Shown in pieces: positions 53,189-63,275 of a stretch of DNA of 64,000 nt. The notes below the pieces were generated by a model. The model was not told where the DNA came from, searched no databases, and saw only the letters and a program-made list of their open reading frames with translations. The first letter of the stretch is position 1, and the number at the start of each line of letters is the position of its first letter. The stretch lies in assembly GCA_041398825.1 (NCBI GenBank), contig JAWKTX010000017.1, positions 1 through 64,000 of the forward strand. Reading direction: 5' to 3'. The DNA is from Planctomycetaceae bacterium (GTDB taxonomy: Bacteria; Planctomycetota; Planctomycetia; Planctomycetales; Planctomycetaceae). The position numbers and the translations under genes are program-made.

Positions 53189-54448
53189 TCAGTTCGTTGA
53201 GAACAGAATATCGAGTGGTATGGTCTCACCTTTGGGGTGGTTCGTTTCAATTCGCAGTGATGCTAGGTTTCCCATCGTGTGTTTGACGCGTGGCTTTCCC
53301 GCCGGTACCTCAACGGTCAGAATATAACGTCGTTTTGGACCTGACTGGTCACCGTCCGGTTCAATCGTTGCTTTGACAAAGCCAGGGCTGGCTTCCAGGT
53401 TCGTGATTTCGAGCGGCCCTTCGAGTCCCTCCTGGTCAACCAGCAACAGAATCTTACCGCTTCTGCTTTCACTGGCTGAGAATACACCCAGTTTCAGGAG
53501 CATGATTTCAGGATCGAAGAACGTGCCCGGCATCGGCAGGCATCGGATCCGTCCCTGCTTGCGGGCGGTCACGGGGATGATGAGTTTTTCATCAGAGCAG
53601 GAGAGTTTTGCACTCACTTTTCCCTGGAACGAACCATTGGGGATCTCGTTGGAGACCGTGACGGTGAGGGAATAGCCACAGCGCCAGTCATCGCGCGCGA
53701 GCATTTCCTGACTCATAGGAGTCGTCTCGACAGTAATGAATTCCGAATCTGCTTCGATGGATTCAATTTCGAACGAATCCACCATTCTGGATGCAAATGC
53801 TGTTTGCACTTTACCGTTCCGGTCGGCATAGACGTTGCCGACGTCCCATTGGCTGCTGGGAAGAATCTCGACAGCTTCGTCAATCGCTCCGGTCACATTG
53901 AACGTGATCTCTGGATTCTCGGGGTCGTTGGTATAGACCGGTCCGCCATGTCTGAACGTGACATCACGTCGCTCTGCTTTCCATTGAATATGGACAATGG
54001 CTTCCTCACCTGGTGCAATCCGGGCTTTGTTCACGTCGAACGATGTGCATTGACAGGTTGCTTCGCCAGCGACGAGTTCGAGATCGGCTTCGCCGGTATT
54101 TCGGATCGTGAAATCGTGTTGTCCAGGTTCAGAATGCAGAAGCTGTCGACCGAAGTCAAACAATGTCTCCGGAACTTCCGCTTTGGGATAGGGGCCCTTT
54201 CCTGCAATCTTTGGTCGGGGCTTTTCTTTTTCATCATCTGCCTCGGGGCCACTTAGCGAATGATCGTGACCTGCGTGATCGTCCGCTGCCAAATCAGGCT
54301 GATTGCCGGGCAGCCAGGGATATTCAGCGGATGGTGTTGATGGATCAGAAAGCAGTTTCTCAGTCGACTGTCCATCGGAAAGAAACAACACGATACCAGC
54401 GCCGATCAGGCCCACGACTCCAACTGCAACCACGATAGACTTATTCAT
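53189..54448 (-). CDS. Membrane-anchored DUF1573 protein
   Basis: Starting at 54448 (MNKSIVV, AAGG site 8 bases ahead), an N-terminal hydrophobic anchor is followed by a His/Asp-rich linker (DDHAGHDHSLS), which could bind metal. Then comes the DUF1573 Ig-like domain: 'TLFDFGRQLLHSEPGQHDFTIRNTGEADLEL' with its 'CQCTSF' cysteine pair and 'PGEEAIVHIQWKA'. DUF1573 repeats are common in bacterial envelope proteins; role unknown. Earlier Met codons (54469) exist. Confidence 0.88.
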   Translation of the reverse strand: MNKSIVVAVGVVGLIGAGIVLFLSDGQSTEKLLSDPSTPSAEYPWLPGNQPDLAADDHAGHDHSLSGPEADDEKEKPRPKIAGKGPYPKAEVPETLFDFGRQLLHSEPGQHDFTIRNTGEADLELVAGEATCQCTSFDVNKARIAPGEEAIVHIQWKAERRDVTFRHGGPVYTNDPENPEITFNVTGAIDEAVEILPSSQWDVGNVYADRNGKVQTAFASRMVDSFEIESIEADSEFITVETTPMSQEMLARDDWRCGYSLTVTVSNEIPNGSFQGKVSAKLSCSDEKLIIPVTARKQGRIRCLPMPGTFFDPEIMLLKLGVFSASESRSGKILLLVDQEGLEGPLEITNLEASPGFVKATIEPDGDQSGPKRRYILTVEVPAGKPRVKHTMGNLASLRIETNHPKGETIPLDILFSTN

Positions 54449-54508
54449 TTGCATTACCTTGAGGGCCATTGCCCCGTTATCAACGGAGATGCGTGCGTTC
54501 TGTACGAA

Positions 54509-56926
54509 TTACTGATTCAGGATGGACTCTAACTGAGATAGTTGATCTTCAGACAGGTATCGATCGATGTGACCCCATTTGTGATTGATTTCATCCTGCA
54601 GGACGGCCTTTGCAGCCGCATTTTTTGCCAGGGGCAATCGTTGCGAATCGTCAGCCGCTGTTATCGCCAGTCTCCACAAGTCGACCGGATTTGTCGGATA
54701 CATTCTGACAACTTCCTGCAGATGTTCTACTGCTTTACCGAGATGACTGCGGTCGCCTGTGCCTTCGAACATAGCGTATTCGCATTCAGATCGCAGTCTT
54801 GGCACAACAACACTCTGAAGATCAGCATTTTCCAGATTCTCACAGGCCCGCAATGCCAGTTTGAACTGCCGAGTGAGAGCCGGGTTGATCTCCCGCCTTT
54901 CATCCGGTGGCACGCTTGCCGAGTGACCCTGCACTTGCTGACGGACCATTTCCTGAAGCCTGTACGTTTCGAGTTCTGCGATCTGTTGGCGCGGATGCAC
55001 GCCAAATGGGTCTGCAGAGGCCGCTTTTTTGAAAAAAGCGACAGCGGTCGATGTATTACCATCGATCAGCGCGAACTGAGCCTGCTGTGAGAATTGCTCA
55101 GATTCCCGAACGGGCATCAAGCCAAACCGTATGCTGACAAACAGCCCGATCGTACAGAGGACCAGATTTGTTGTGGCTGCAAGCCTTGTTGACAAATTGC
55201 TCTTTTCAGCAGCATTATTTTGGGCGGGCGGTAGAACAGGATCGCTGCCAGTGGCACCGGTCAGCATCGCTGCAAACACCAGCATGACGGATGGCATCTG
55301 GAAACCACCCGCGCCAAGCAGATGTATGCCCAGTACAGCGGAGGCAGCCAGGCAGATTCGGTTCGACATCGGTTCGAACCCCGATTCATTCCGGCCTTGC
55401 TGTCCTTCTTTCTGAGGCGATCGTCTTGGTCGAATCGATCTCGTAAGAATCCAGCATCCTGCCACTGAAGTGAACGGAACCAGCAGGAACGGATCAATCG
55501 CGTCAGAAAAGTCTCGGCCATTCAACCATTGCCAGACGGAATGCAGGAGAAATCCAGTTACGCAGGCTTTCCACAACGCTCCCTCAATATTGAACGCATC
55601 CGCTGACTCAGTTACTTCCGAATCTGTGACTCGCTTATTCAAACGTTCATTCTGCTCACGGTCGCTACTTCGTGAGTGGCGGAAACTGATTCCCCACGCG
55701 GTCGAACACAGAATTATCCCAACAAGACTCATCAGCCCGCCGGATGTCCAAGCTTCCAGCAGCATGTTATGCGGATCGCGGATTTCTTCGCTGGATTCAG
55801 GTGGCTTATGTCTCAGGTATGCCTGCCGGAAATTGCCGGGACCAGCTCCAAATACAGGGGACTCCAGGAGGACATCCCTGGTGCCCAGCCAATACAGAAG
55901 ACGGAACTGCAGAGATCGAGGCGATTCGAGAAGGACCTCTTTGTCCAGAGCGCCTGTGGCTGCTGCAATTGCGGATGTCAGAAGCATCGTAGCGCCGGCG
56001 AAGACCGCAATTCTGAACGCTCGTCTCGTGGATGCAGGGGTTCGTCTTCTTTGAGCAAACAGGATGACGAAACCGACCAGCGTGGCGATCCAGGCCGTAC
56101 GGCTTTTTGTCAGGACGAAGCAATAGCCAGCCAGAGTGAAGACGATGCACAGGTAGAGCATTTGCAGTTTGCGACGATGGACGCTCTTCATCCATTCGTT
56201 TGCCAGCTGGCCCGCAATCATCACCAATCCCACACCCAGCAAGCCTGCCAGCGTATTTGCCAGGGCGAAGGTGCCTGTCGGCTCAGTGCTGTTCAGCAGT
56301 CGGTTTTCCCAAAGAATTCGGTCCGTGCCGGAGAGTGGGATGCCATTCTGCTGCAATTCGGACTTGAGTTTCGCAATCTGGCCAAACGATGCGGGGTTAT
56401 CTGACCCTGCGAGCTCATCGAGTTCGTTGCGGATACCTGTGTACCAATCAGATTGTTGGACGTAGATAACATGATGCTGCCACAGACCATAGGTTGCAAT
56501 TCCGGCGATCAGGCACGCGAACAGGATACCAAGCTGGCGTCGTTGGTCGTGATGTCGCTGCAACTGCCGGAACACCCACCACGCGATGGCCAGTGCAAAC
56601 CACTCCAGCGATAAATTCAACGCTGTTCTTCGATCGCCTCCGGTTCGGAACAGTCTCGCTGTTGAAATCCACTGACCGACAGCAATCAACATCCAGCCAA
56701 TGTCAGCCAGTTGTGCAGTTCGGAAGGTTTTGTTTGCAGGACCGTCGGCTGGCTGTATTGCATCATCAGACCGCATGCGGCTGAACTGGTTCAGCGAAGC
56801 GAGCAGGCCCACCATTCCCCACAGGACGACCCAGTGCAGGCCCGCACCATCGTAGGCTTCTTCTGAAGCCCAGAGCATGTTGGCCGTAATGATGGCCGCG
56901 ATGAGTCCAAAGACAGAGCGTTTCAT
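54509..56926 (-). CDS. O-antigen ligase-like membrane protein with TPR-like tail
   Basis: A polytopic protein (~12 helices in ~560 residues) with the Wzy_C / O-antigen ligase signature: long loop, then 'ESPVFGAGPGNFRQAYLRHK' and 'DPHNMLLEAWTSGGLMSLVG'. Such proteins polymerise or ligate lipid-linked glycans at the outer face of the inner membrane. The last ~200 residues are soluble and helical, TPR-like ('KKAASADPFGVHPRQQIAELE'), as in some polymerases. Its start overlaps the end of the WecA-like gene by 4 bases (ATGA), so the two are coupled and likely share a glycan pathway. Confidence 0.87.
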   Translation of the reverse strand: MKRSVFGLIAAIITANMLWASEEAYDGAGLHWVVLWGMVGLLASLNQFSRMRSDDAIQPADGPANKTFRTAQLADIGWMLIAVGQWISTARLFRTGGDRRTALNLSLEWFALAIAWWVFRQLQRHHDQRRQLGILFACLIAGIATYGLWQHHVIYVQQSDWYTGIRNELDELAGSDNPASFGQIAKLKSELQQNGIPLSGTDRILWENRLLNSTEPTGTFALANTLAGLLGVGLVMIAGQLANEWMKSVHRRKLQMLYLCIVFTLAGYCFVLTKSRTAWIATLVGFVILFAQRRRTPASTRRAFRIAVFAGATMLLTSAIAAATGALDKEVLLESPRSLQFRLLYWLGTRDVLLESPVFGAGPGNFRQAYLRHKPPESSEEIRDPHNMLLEAWTSGGLMSLVGIILCSTAWGISFRHSRSSDREQNERLNKRVTDSEVTESADAFNIEGALWKACVTGFLLHSVWQWLNGRDFSDAIDPFLLVPFTSVAGCWILTRSIRPRRSPQKEGQQGRNESGFEPMSNRICLAASAVLGIHLLGAGGFQMPSVMLVFAAMLTGATGSDPVLPPAQNNAAEKSNLSTRLAATTNLVLCTIGLFVSIRFGLMPVRESEQFSQQAQFALIDGNTSTAVAFFKKAASADPFGVHPRQQIAELETYRLQEMVRQQVQGHSASVPPDERREINPALTRQFKLALRACENLENADLQSVVVPRLRSECEYAMFEGTGDRSHLGKAVEHLQEVVRMYPTNPVDLWRLAITAADDSQRLPLAKNAAAKAVLQDEINHKWGHIDRYLSEDQLSQLESILNQ

Positions 56927-58101
56927 GATGGACTGGTCACAGCGACATCAGGACCGCCTGCACCCGCCATGTTATGGTTGGCTTCCTGCGTGGCCTTGAT
57001 CGCCGTCATCTGATTGACTGATCTTCGCCCCACGGTCTCCAGAATTGCAACAATGCATAACACGCAGACGATCAGACTCAGGACAACCACTGCGCCCGAC
57101 CAGTCGGAGACCTTATAAAGCAGAACGCCGCCAAGTCCTGTCATCAGAGTGGCGAGATGAATTGTCAGAACCGCTGGCCCGGGACGCAGGCCGAGTTCAA
57201 CGAGTCGATGAGAAAAGTGGCTCTTGTCTCCATGGAAAGGGCTTCGACCCTGCCGGAGTCGAATCAGAATGACTGTACTGAAGTCGTACAGGGGAATCGC
57301 CAGAACGCACAACGGAGCGAGAATGACATGTCGGCTGCCGGAGTGGTCGTAGAAGGTTCCGACGATCGTCAATGTCGCCAGAAGGAACCCAATGAGATTA
57401 CTGCCACAGTCGCCCATGAAAATAGAGGCAGGTGGGCGGTTCCAGAATAAGAATCCTGTGAGTGAACCAGCAAGCATCACCAGCGCGATGGCCACGGACC
57501 AGACAGGATTGTGCAGCAGCACTACAAGGATGACCGCGAAGATTAAAGATGCGATTACGCCGATTCCCGCCGACAACGCATCCATGTTGTCAAGGAAATT
57601 CATGGCGTTTGTCAGAATCATGATCCAGAGGATGCTGACACACAGGCCGATCCAGGGTTGCGATACAAAGATCGTTGCCCGAACGCCGGCAAGGGAGACT
57701 CCTGCCGCAACTGACAACTGAATACCAAGCCTGATCTTCCAGGAAAGGTTGAATCGATCATCAGCAAGACCCACAAAGAAAAGAAGGCATCCTCCCACAG
57801 CAACGGCCATCAGCTGACGCATCCGTTCGGGGTTTCCAGTCATGGAATCCGTCAGCGTTTCAAGACGGGCGGCAAATCCGGGCCATTGCAGTTTCCATCC
57901 GAGCACCCCGATGAGAATGGTCAGCACGATTCCCAGCCAGACAGCAATTCCGCCGCTCCGCGGGGTTGGCTGCACATGCACCTTCCTGTGCCCTGGTTGG
58001 TCGATGAGTCCAAGGGTTGGCGCAAGCCCACGAATAAACGGGACTACGATGGCCGAAATTGCCATCGGCACCAGGAACGCCGCCACCAGGACTTCCAGCA
58101 T
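56923..58101 (-). CDS. WecA/MraY-type polyprenyl-phosphate sugar-1-phosphate transferase
   Basis: It moves a sugar-1-phosphate from a nucleotide sugar to undecaprenyl phosphate, starting glycan synthesis. The start at 58101 (MLEVLVAAF) follows a GAGG site by 5 bases; upstream codons give a basic, unlike tail. Motifs: 'RKVHVQPTPRSGGIAVWLG', 'VGLADDRFNL', 'NAMNFLDNMDALSAG', 'FMGDCGSNLIGF', and 'GDKSHFSHRLVELG'. About ten membrane helices. WecA-like (GlcNAc-1-P) is likelier than MraY. It is the first gene of a unit with the ligase-like gene. Confidence 0.92.
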   Translation of the reverse strand: MLEVLVAAFLVPMAISAIVVPFIRGLAPTLGLIDQPGHRKVHVQPTPRSGGIAVWLGIVLTILIGVLGWKLQWPGFAARLETLTDSMTGNPERMRQLMAVAVGGCLLFFVGLADDRFNLSWKIRLGIQLSVAAGVSLAGVRATIFVSQPWIGLCVSILWIMILTNAMNFLDNMDALSAGIGVIASLIFAVILVVLLHNPVWSVAIALVMLAGSLTGFLFWNRPPASIFMGDCGSNLIGFLLATLTIVGTFYDHSGSRHVILAPLCVLAIPLYDFSTVILIRLRQGRSPFHGDKSHFSHRLVELGLRPGPAVLTIHLATLMTGLGGVLLYKVSDWSGAVVVLSLIVCVLCIVAILETVGRRSVNQMTAIKATQEANHNMAGAGGPDVAVTSPS

Positions 58102-58544
58102 TGCTACCTCGAACTTACCCCTTGTTTCCGCCTCGTCTCTGCGGAAATACATCGGTTCGTTTCGCCGGAATTCCACAGCCGCTTTGACTTACGTCATGTT
58201 GGTCTGGTACGACAACTTTTTCTCGCTGGAACCGGAGCGGTTTGGTAACTATTGCAATGGAAGCGTTTCAATTCGCCCGCAAATTCGGAAAACTCATTCA
58301 TCGAATTGTAGTTTTGGCAGTCAGGTCTCCCCGGTTCAGTCGTCCTTCGGTGTTGTAAGTGTTTTGTAAATAGGAGGTTACAGAAAAAATGCTGAATCGC
58401 CTGCTGTTTGGCGCGACACTTGCTTAATTCTGGTGTCAGAAGGACAACACAACGGAAGTCACTTGTTGCAAGTCCTGCTGGGAATCGTAAAAAGCACAAT
58501 CGGACGTCAAAGTTCGTTCAAAGCAGACTAAGGAGCTGGCCGCT
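58102..58544. other. Divergent intergenic region
   Basis: This 443-bp gap separates the WecA-like gene from a small TPR-like protein. It contains a 12-codon frame with a perfect ribosome-binding site (see below); the rest shows no coding frame, repeat or clear promoter. Confidence 0.5.
58389..58427 (+). CDS. Possible 12-residue leader peptide
   Basis: AGGAGG at 58373-58377 and 11 bases later an ATG start a 12-codon frame, MLNRLLFGATLA, then TAA. The sequence looks like the first half of a signal peptide. It could be a leader for the downstream gene at 58545 or the start of a gene broken by a stop; it may also be chance, as single good sites occur. Confidence 0.35.
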   Translation: MLNRLLFGATLA

Positions 58545-58949
58545 ATGCGAATTCAGATTACCCCAAAAACCGTTCGACGATTGATGTCCGCAGACGGTTA
58601 TCTGGATCTGGACATGCCCGAAAAAGCGATCGCCGAACTGGAATGCATGCCGGAATCGACCGTGCTGGATGGCCCGCGCCATCTGCTGATGGGAATCGCA
58701 CTGAAGACGCTTGATCGACATCCGGAGGCGATCAGTCATCTGGAGCGGGCGGCAAGAATCATGCCCTCACCGGTGAGGCGATTTGCCTGGCAGGAATTGA
58801 CTGATTCGTACAAGGCCGTGGGCAGCGAACAACTGGCCGCGATGGCGTCACAACTTGCGGGGGATGTTCAGGTTGATTTGCAAATCTCGGTCCCATTCAG
58901 CCCGGTGACCCTGAATCTGTCCAAGTCAAAGAATTCGTTAGCGAAATAG
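58545..58949 (+). CDS. Small TPR-like helical protein
   Basis: The 134 residues form a run of short amphipathic helices with TPR-like spacing ('LDLDMPEKAIAELECMP', 'LLMGIALKTLDRHPEAISHLERAARIMP', 'WQELTDSYKAVG'). No signal peptide or catalytic motif. An AAGGAG site lies 9 bases ahead of the start. Such small TPR proteins are common unknowns in planctomycetes; role unknown. Confidence 0.75.
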   Translation: MRIQITPKTVRRLMSADGYLDLDMPEKAIAELECMPESTVLDGPRHLLMGIALKTLDRHPEAISHLERAARIMPSPVRRFAWQELTDSYKAVGSEQLAAMASQLAGDVQVDLQISVPFSPVTLNLSKSKNSLAK

Positions 58950-59129
58950 CCGTTAAGGTTGAGCGGGCGTTATCACGATCGTACGAGTCCCGGGTCTGCA
59001 TGCGTCCGCGTTGGTTGTCATGGGTTTCGCGTTGATGCAGACCATTTCACGATCGGGCAGCAGCAGGCAGACCGAATGGTGAACACGGCCATGAACACCG
59101 TTTCCTGAACTGGAGCGATGTCGGTGCGG

Positions 59130-59903
59130 TCAGTTGTCTGAGGGAACCGGAACGCTTTCTTCCGAACGGATGGGAAAGCATTGGGCGAGAATGCTGACGG
59201 GACAGGAAACCATCCAGAGCAGGGCCATTATCAACAAATTCTGCGCTTTGCCTGCGACAGGCCTACCACCCTGAAATCGGGCGGGTTGAGTGCTGGCGGT
59301 CGTCTCTGGGAATGGCCGCCAAACAAAATCCGGAGAATGCCTGCCCGCCTGTTCCAGGTCTTCGATCGACCTGAACGGCGCGGTCAACGGATCTGCTTCT
59401 GAAGCTGTTTCAATTTGACTGCGCACGCGATTGAGTTGTGCGGAGATGAACGCAATTGGGAACACCGTGAGCCGCCAGACATCCAGCGCTGGCCATCGCA
59501 TAACCGCCCACGTCACTCCCATAACGATCAGGAGTGCGGGAATCTGCCAAAGACTCCACCGTATTTTAGTGGTCGATTTCATCTCAAATCCGGAATGCAG
59601 CAACAGAATCACCCTTTGAGCAAACTCCCATTGTTCGCGCGTCTCTGGGCGATGGTACTCTGCACCGGGATCCCATGACGGCGGAAATTCCCAAAGGCAC
59701 CATTCGATCACATCATCTTGACAGTCAAAAAACGTCTCAAGCGATGAGTGGAACTGAGTATTGGAGATTTCGTTGCTGATCCACGCCTGAAAAAGATCAG
59801 CCAGTTCGCGCCGTGAGGGTTTGATGAATTGGGGATTCCACGCCTCTCTGGCTGCGGGAGCCGAGTAGGGGTTTTGTGCCCGATTGCCTGGATCCGCTTT
59901 CAT
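59130..59903 (-). CDS. Unknown membrane protein
   Basis: Not recognised. The 257 residues start soluble and Trp/Asp/Glu-rich ('RRELADLFQAWISNE', 'WCLWEFPPSWDPG'), then have two hydrophobic segments near 116-135 (WQIPALLIVMGVTWAVMRWP) and 142-155, and a third near 222-241 (LLIMALLWMVSCPVSILAQC). The N-terminal part resembles short unknown soluble modules of planctomycetes. No motif shows a function. It is divergent from the fatty-acid synthase gene, 279 bp away. Confidence 0.7.
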   Translation of the reverse strand: MKADPGNRAQNPYSAPAAREAWNPQFIKPSRRELADLFQAWISNEISNTQFHSSLETFFDCQDDVIEWCLWEFPPSWDPGAEYHRPETREQWEFAQRVILLLHSGFEMKSTTKIRWSLWQIPALLIVMGVTWAVMRWPALDVWRLTVFPIAFISAQLNRVRSQIETASEADPLTAPFRSIEDLEQAGRHSPDFVWRPFPETTASTQPARFQGGRPVAGKAQNLLIMALLWMVSCPVSILAQCFPIRSEESVPVPSDN

Positions 59904-60182
59904 AGCGTGAGCTGTCGTTGGTTTGATCCGGCCGTGAGTTCAATCCATGGACTGAATGTACTGAGTGATCTTTCGATGGCAGGAATCTGCCCGACGCAGG
60001 CGGGGAGTCGCGGAAGTACTATCGCCTGAAACACGTGTCTTGTGCTAGAGTCGGAAGTTGAACAGCGTTGCAAAAACTGAATTTGTACCCGTATTCATGG
60101 TATTTCCGTGACTATCAGGATGCCTTCTGCAGGGTTTGTGATGGCCTGAAGTTCGAACGCAAGGACTCGCGGAGACTCAGCA

Positions 60183-61565
60183 GTGTTTGGCAGGGATGCA
60201 AAAGAAAAACGACAGGTAAAGCAGGCTACGGCGTTGTTCGAGTTTCTCCGTGGTCGTCTTCAATCACCGATTTCCGTACGGCTTTGGGATGGAAGTGTCA
60301 TTCCCTTGTCTGATCGGGTCGAACCGGGACTGGAACTGTCTATCGCCGGACCCGGAGTCATTGGGACGCTTCTGCGTCGTCCCAAACCAGATACGCTGCT
60401 TCGCCTGTTTGCGCGCGGATTAATCGACTACGCAGGTGCGGACCTGATGACATTCATTGAAAAGGCCCGCGTGCGAAATAGTCGCAGGAAGGCTCGCGGC
60501 CTTCCGTTAGCTTTGATAGCCCGGTTCGCAGCCGCATTCATCTTGGAGAAGGGCGAGAACATCGACGTAGAGCATACGTACGATGGCGATGAAACCGGCG
60601 TGAATCGTGAACAGCAGGAAAACAAGGACTTCATTCAGTTTCACTACGATGTCAGCAACGACTTCTACAAATTGTTTCTGGATGAGCAGATGGTTTACAG
60701 TTGCGGTTACTTTCATCATTGGGAGGAATCGCTGGAGAAAGCTCAGGTCAATAAGCTGGACATGATTTGTCGAAAGCTGCAAATGAAGCCGGGCGAGCGT
60801 TACCTGGACATTGGTTGTGGCTGGGGGGCGTTAATCTGCCATGCGGCAAAGAACTATGGTGTTATCGCGCATGGAATTACCCTGTCCGAAGAACAATTGT
60901 CGTTAACGCTTCAACGCATCCGTGAGATGGGTCTGGAAGGCCGGGTTACTGCTGAGCTGAAAGACTATGCCTATGTCGAAGGCCCGTTCGATAAGATCTC
61001 AAGTATCGGCATGGTGGAGCATGTTGGCATCGATAACATGGCCGGATACATGGCCAAGGTCAGTTCACTGCTCCCCGATCGCGGAATGTTTCTGAATCAC
61101 GGAATTACTCGTCCTGCCAAAGCGACGGACAAGGCCTTCCGAAAACAGTCACCCGAACGCCGACTGCTGGCAAAGTATATTTTTCCCGGCGGCGAACTTG
61201 ATCATCTCGGCCACATGACGCAGTGCCTGGAAAGCAATGGTTTTGATGTACATGATGTTGAAGGATGGCGTGATCACTATTCACTGACCTGTCGCCACTG
61301 GTGCCAGCGTCTGGAAGCCAATCGCGACGAAGCGATTCGACTGATAGGTTATGAAAAATATCGCATGTGGACGTTGTATCTGGCTGGATGCGTTTTTGCT
61401 CTTGGAGACGGTGGAGCTCGCATTTATCAAACCGTATCAACCAGACACGGCTCACGAGGATTATCGGGCATGCCATGCACGAGGCAGCATCTGTACGAGA
61501 ACAGAACGGCGCTGCGAGTTGCGGAATCGGATGAATCGGATCAGGCTGGGCTGAAAGCCGCCTGA
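60183..61565 (+). CDS. cfa: Cyclopropane-fatty-acyl-phospholipid synthase
   Basis: It adds a methylene from SAM across double bonds of membrane phospholipids. The start is GTG at 60183 with GGAG 9 bases ahead. The N-terminal ~150 residues are the lipid-binding domain; the catalytic part has 'HYDVSNDFYKLFLDEQMVYSCGYF', motif I DIGCGWGALICHAA, 'GITLSEEQLSL', 'GMVEHVGIDNM' and 'GWRDHYSLTCRHW'. At 460 residues it is slightly longer than E. coli Cfa (382), mainly at both ends. Such enzymes often respond to envelope stress. Confidence 0.93.
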   Translation: MFGRDAKEKRQVKQATALFEFLRGRLQSPISVRLWDGSVIPLSDRVEPGLELSIAGPGVIGTLLRRPKPDTLLRLFARGLIDYAGADLMTFIEKARVRNSRRKARGLPLALIARFAAAFILEKGENIDVEHTYDGDETGVNREQQENKDFIQFHYDVSNDFYKLFLDEQMVYSCGYFHHWEESLEKAQVNKLDMICRKLQMKPGERYLDIGCGWGALICHAAKNYGVIAHGITLSEEQLSLTLQRIREMGLEGRVTAELKDYAYVEGPFDKISSIGMVEHVGIDNMAGYMAKVSSLLPDRGMFLNHGITRPAKATDKAFRKQSPERRLLAKYIFPGGELDHLGHMTQCLESNGFDVHDVEGWRDHYSLTCRHWCQRLEANRDEAIRLIGYEKYRMWTLYLAGCVFALGDGGARIYQTVSTRHGSRGLSGMPCTRQHLYENRTALRVAESDESDQAGLKAA

Positions 61566-61650
61566 GAAGCCTCAAAGTCGCCAGTTCCGATCGTATTGCC
61601 TTGTGGCCAGTCGGATCGGCCAGGCGGGATCAGTCAAATACCAGCCCCTC

Positions 61651-62934
61651 TTAAATCGCGGAGGGTGAAATACTGCGTCCTCGTTCAGCTTTGATGATGC
61701 CACCCTGCATGACGGCGATCAATTTCGAGCGGTCCTGCAGAATGGCGATATCGTTAACGACATCTCCATCGACAATCAGGATGTCGGCGATTTTTTCAGT
61801 CTCCAGGGTACCAATTTCGTGGGCTCGCCCCAGAATTTCCGCTCCTGTTCGAGTCGCGCACTTGAGCACATCCAGCGGTTTGAGTCCCACGAAATCGACA
61901 AAGAATTCCAGTTCACGGGCATAGTCGCCGTGTGGATTCCAGGCAAAGCCATAATCTCCGCCCATGCCCAGACGGCCGCCTTCGGCGATGATACGTCGGG
62001 CGCTTTCGGCTCCGCCATCCAGAGTTTCCTGATGACCATCAATGACAGACTGCGGCATACCAAATTGTGGCCCCAGCTGAATGCTGGCGAATTCGAAGTA
62101 AAGGGCGGGAACAACAGGGACGTTTCGCCTGAGCAGCAGTTCCATGGTTTCATCGTCCATAAATGTGCCGTGTTCGATCGCGTCATAGCCAGCTATCAAC
62201 GCGTTGCGAATTCCTTCAGTCGCTCTGCAATGTCCGGTCACTTTCATTCCATGATTATGGGCAGTTGCAACAACAGCCTGCATCTCCTCGGCTGTCATGC
62301 AGAGTGTATGATGGTCATTAATCTCGGGGGAGGCCGCATCTCCGGTGGGATATGTCTTCACCCACTCAACACCATCTTTTACCAGCTTGCGGACGGCAGC
62401 ACGCGCTTCATCAGGGCCATTGATCAGCAGGACAAGGCCTTCCATGCCAATCTTGCGGTAGTCAGGGTTCCAGTCCATGAGTCCGGCTGCACCGCAGATT
62501 TCGCGACCGCTGGCTGCCAGTCGTGGTCCAATGATCAGATCGTTCTCGATTGCCTTTTTTAACCAGACGTCAATATTGAAGAGACTGCCGCCGCTGCGTG
62601 CAGCCGTGTAACCACATTCGAGAGCAAGTCGGGCATTATTGGCAGCCAGAAGCGTGACGTATTCAACAGGGTACTTGATATCCAGATCTTCCAGCGCAGC
62701 GACATTGAAATATGTCGGATGAAAATGCGCCTCAACCAGACCCGGCATGATGGTTCCGCCGTTGGCATCAATTTGCGTTGCCGTATCCGAAAAGCTCGGA
62801 GCATTCGCAGATGGACCGACGTATGCAATCTTTCCAGCGGTGACGATTACTGTGCCGGACGGAATTGGCGGACTTCCATTGCCATCAACGATTTGTCCGT
62901 TGTGAATCACGACGGTGCCGGAGCCAAGTTTCAT
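61651..62934 (-). CDS. Amidohydrolase family protein
   Basis: A metal-dependent hydrolase of the amidohydrolase superfamily. The start at 62934 (MKLGSG) has AGGAGA 7 bases ahead; a longer TTG-started frame is not family-like. Metal residues are HFHP near residue 73 (HxH), the carboxylated Lys in 'WVKTYPTG', His in VTGHC and IEHGTF, and the final Asp in MGGDYG. The best relatives are imidazolonepropionase-like or prolidase-like enzymes; the exact substrate is not evident. It stands alone, divergent from gcvT. Confidence 0.88.
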   Translation of the reverse strand: MKLGSGTVVIHNGQIVDGNGSPPIPSGTVIVTAGKIAYVGPSANAPSFSDTATQIDANGGTIMPGLVEAHFHPTYFNVAALEDLDIKYPVEYVTLLAANNARLALECGYTAARSGGSLFNIDVWLKKAIENDLIIGPRLAASGREICGAAGLMDWNPDYRKIGMEGLVLLINGPDEARAAVRKLVKDGVEWVKTYPTGDAASPEINDHHTLCMTAEEMQAVVATAHNHGMKVTGHCRATEGIRNALIAGYDAIEHGTFMDDETMELLLRRNVPVVPALYFEFASIQLGPQFGMPQSVIDGHQETLDGGAESARRIIAEGGRLGMGGDYGFAWNPHGDYARELEFFVDFVGLKPLDVLKCATRTGAEILGRAHEIGTLETEKIADILIVDGDVVNDIAILQDRSKLIAVMQGGIIKAERGRSISPSAI

Positions 62935-63275
62935 TCTACGTCTCCTGACGGGGGGCAATTAATCGCAGGTATGTTCGCCGCTGAGGGTCATCTGTAAATG
63001 TTCCCGTGCGCGATTTACTCCCGAAAGGCCGATTCTATCAGCTTGCGATGGCAACTGTCAGTTGCGCAGAAGGGCAAAACGTTCCGTCGCACGGTGTCTC
63101 GGTCTGCGGAGCATATCAGAGCAGCAGTCGCTGGACATTGTTTCAACGAATCAGGTGGGTAGACTCCGTTCTGAGGCGGAGCGGCGTTTGTTCGGAGCAC
63201 ACTCTTCGATCTTCCTGCGGTGGTTTCAAACCGACCGCGATTTTCAGTTTTCATTCGTTCATTTGAAATGTGATC
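62935..63275. other. Divergent region upstream of gcvT, no riboswitch recognised
   Basis: This 341-bp gap lies between the amidohydrolase and gcvT. A perfect 6-bp hairpin with a 3-base loop is at 63051-63065. I looked for a glycine riboswitch ahead of gcvT and did not see its conserved cores. Confidence 0.5.

Noticed and set aside
62935..63275. Glycine riboswitch ahead of gcvT
   Set aside because: The conserved glycine-aptamer cores are not seen in the gap.
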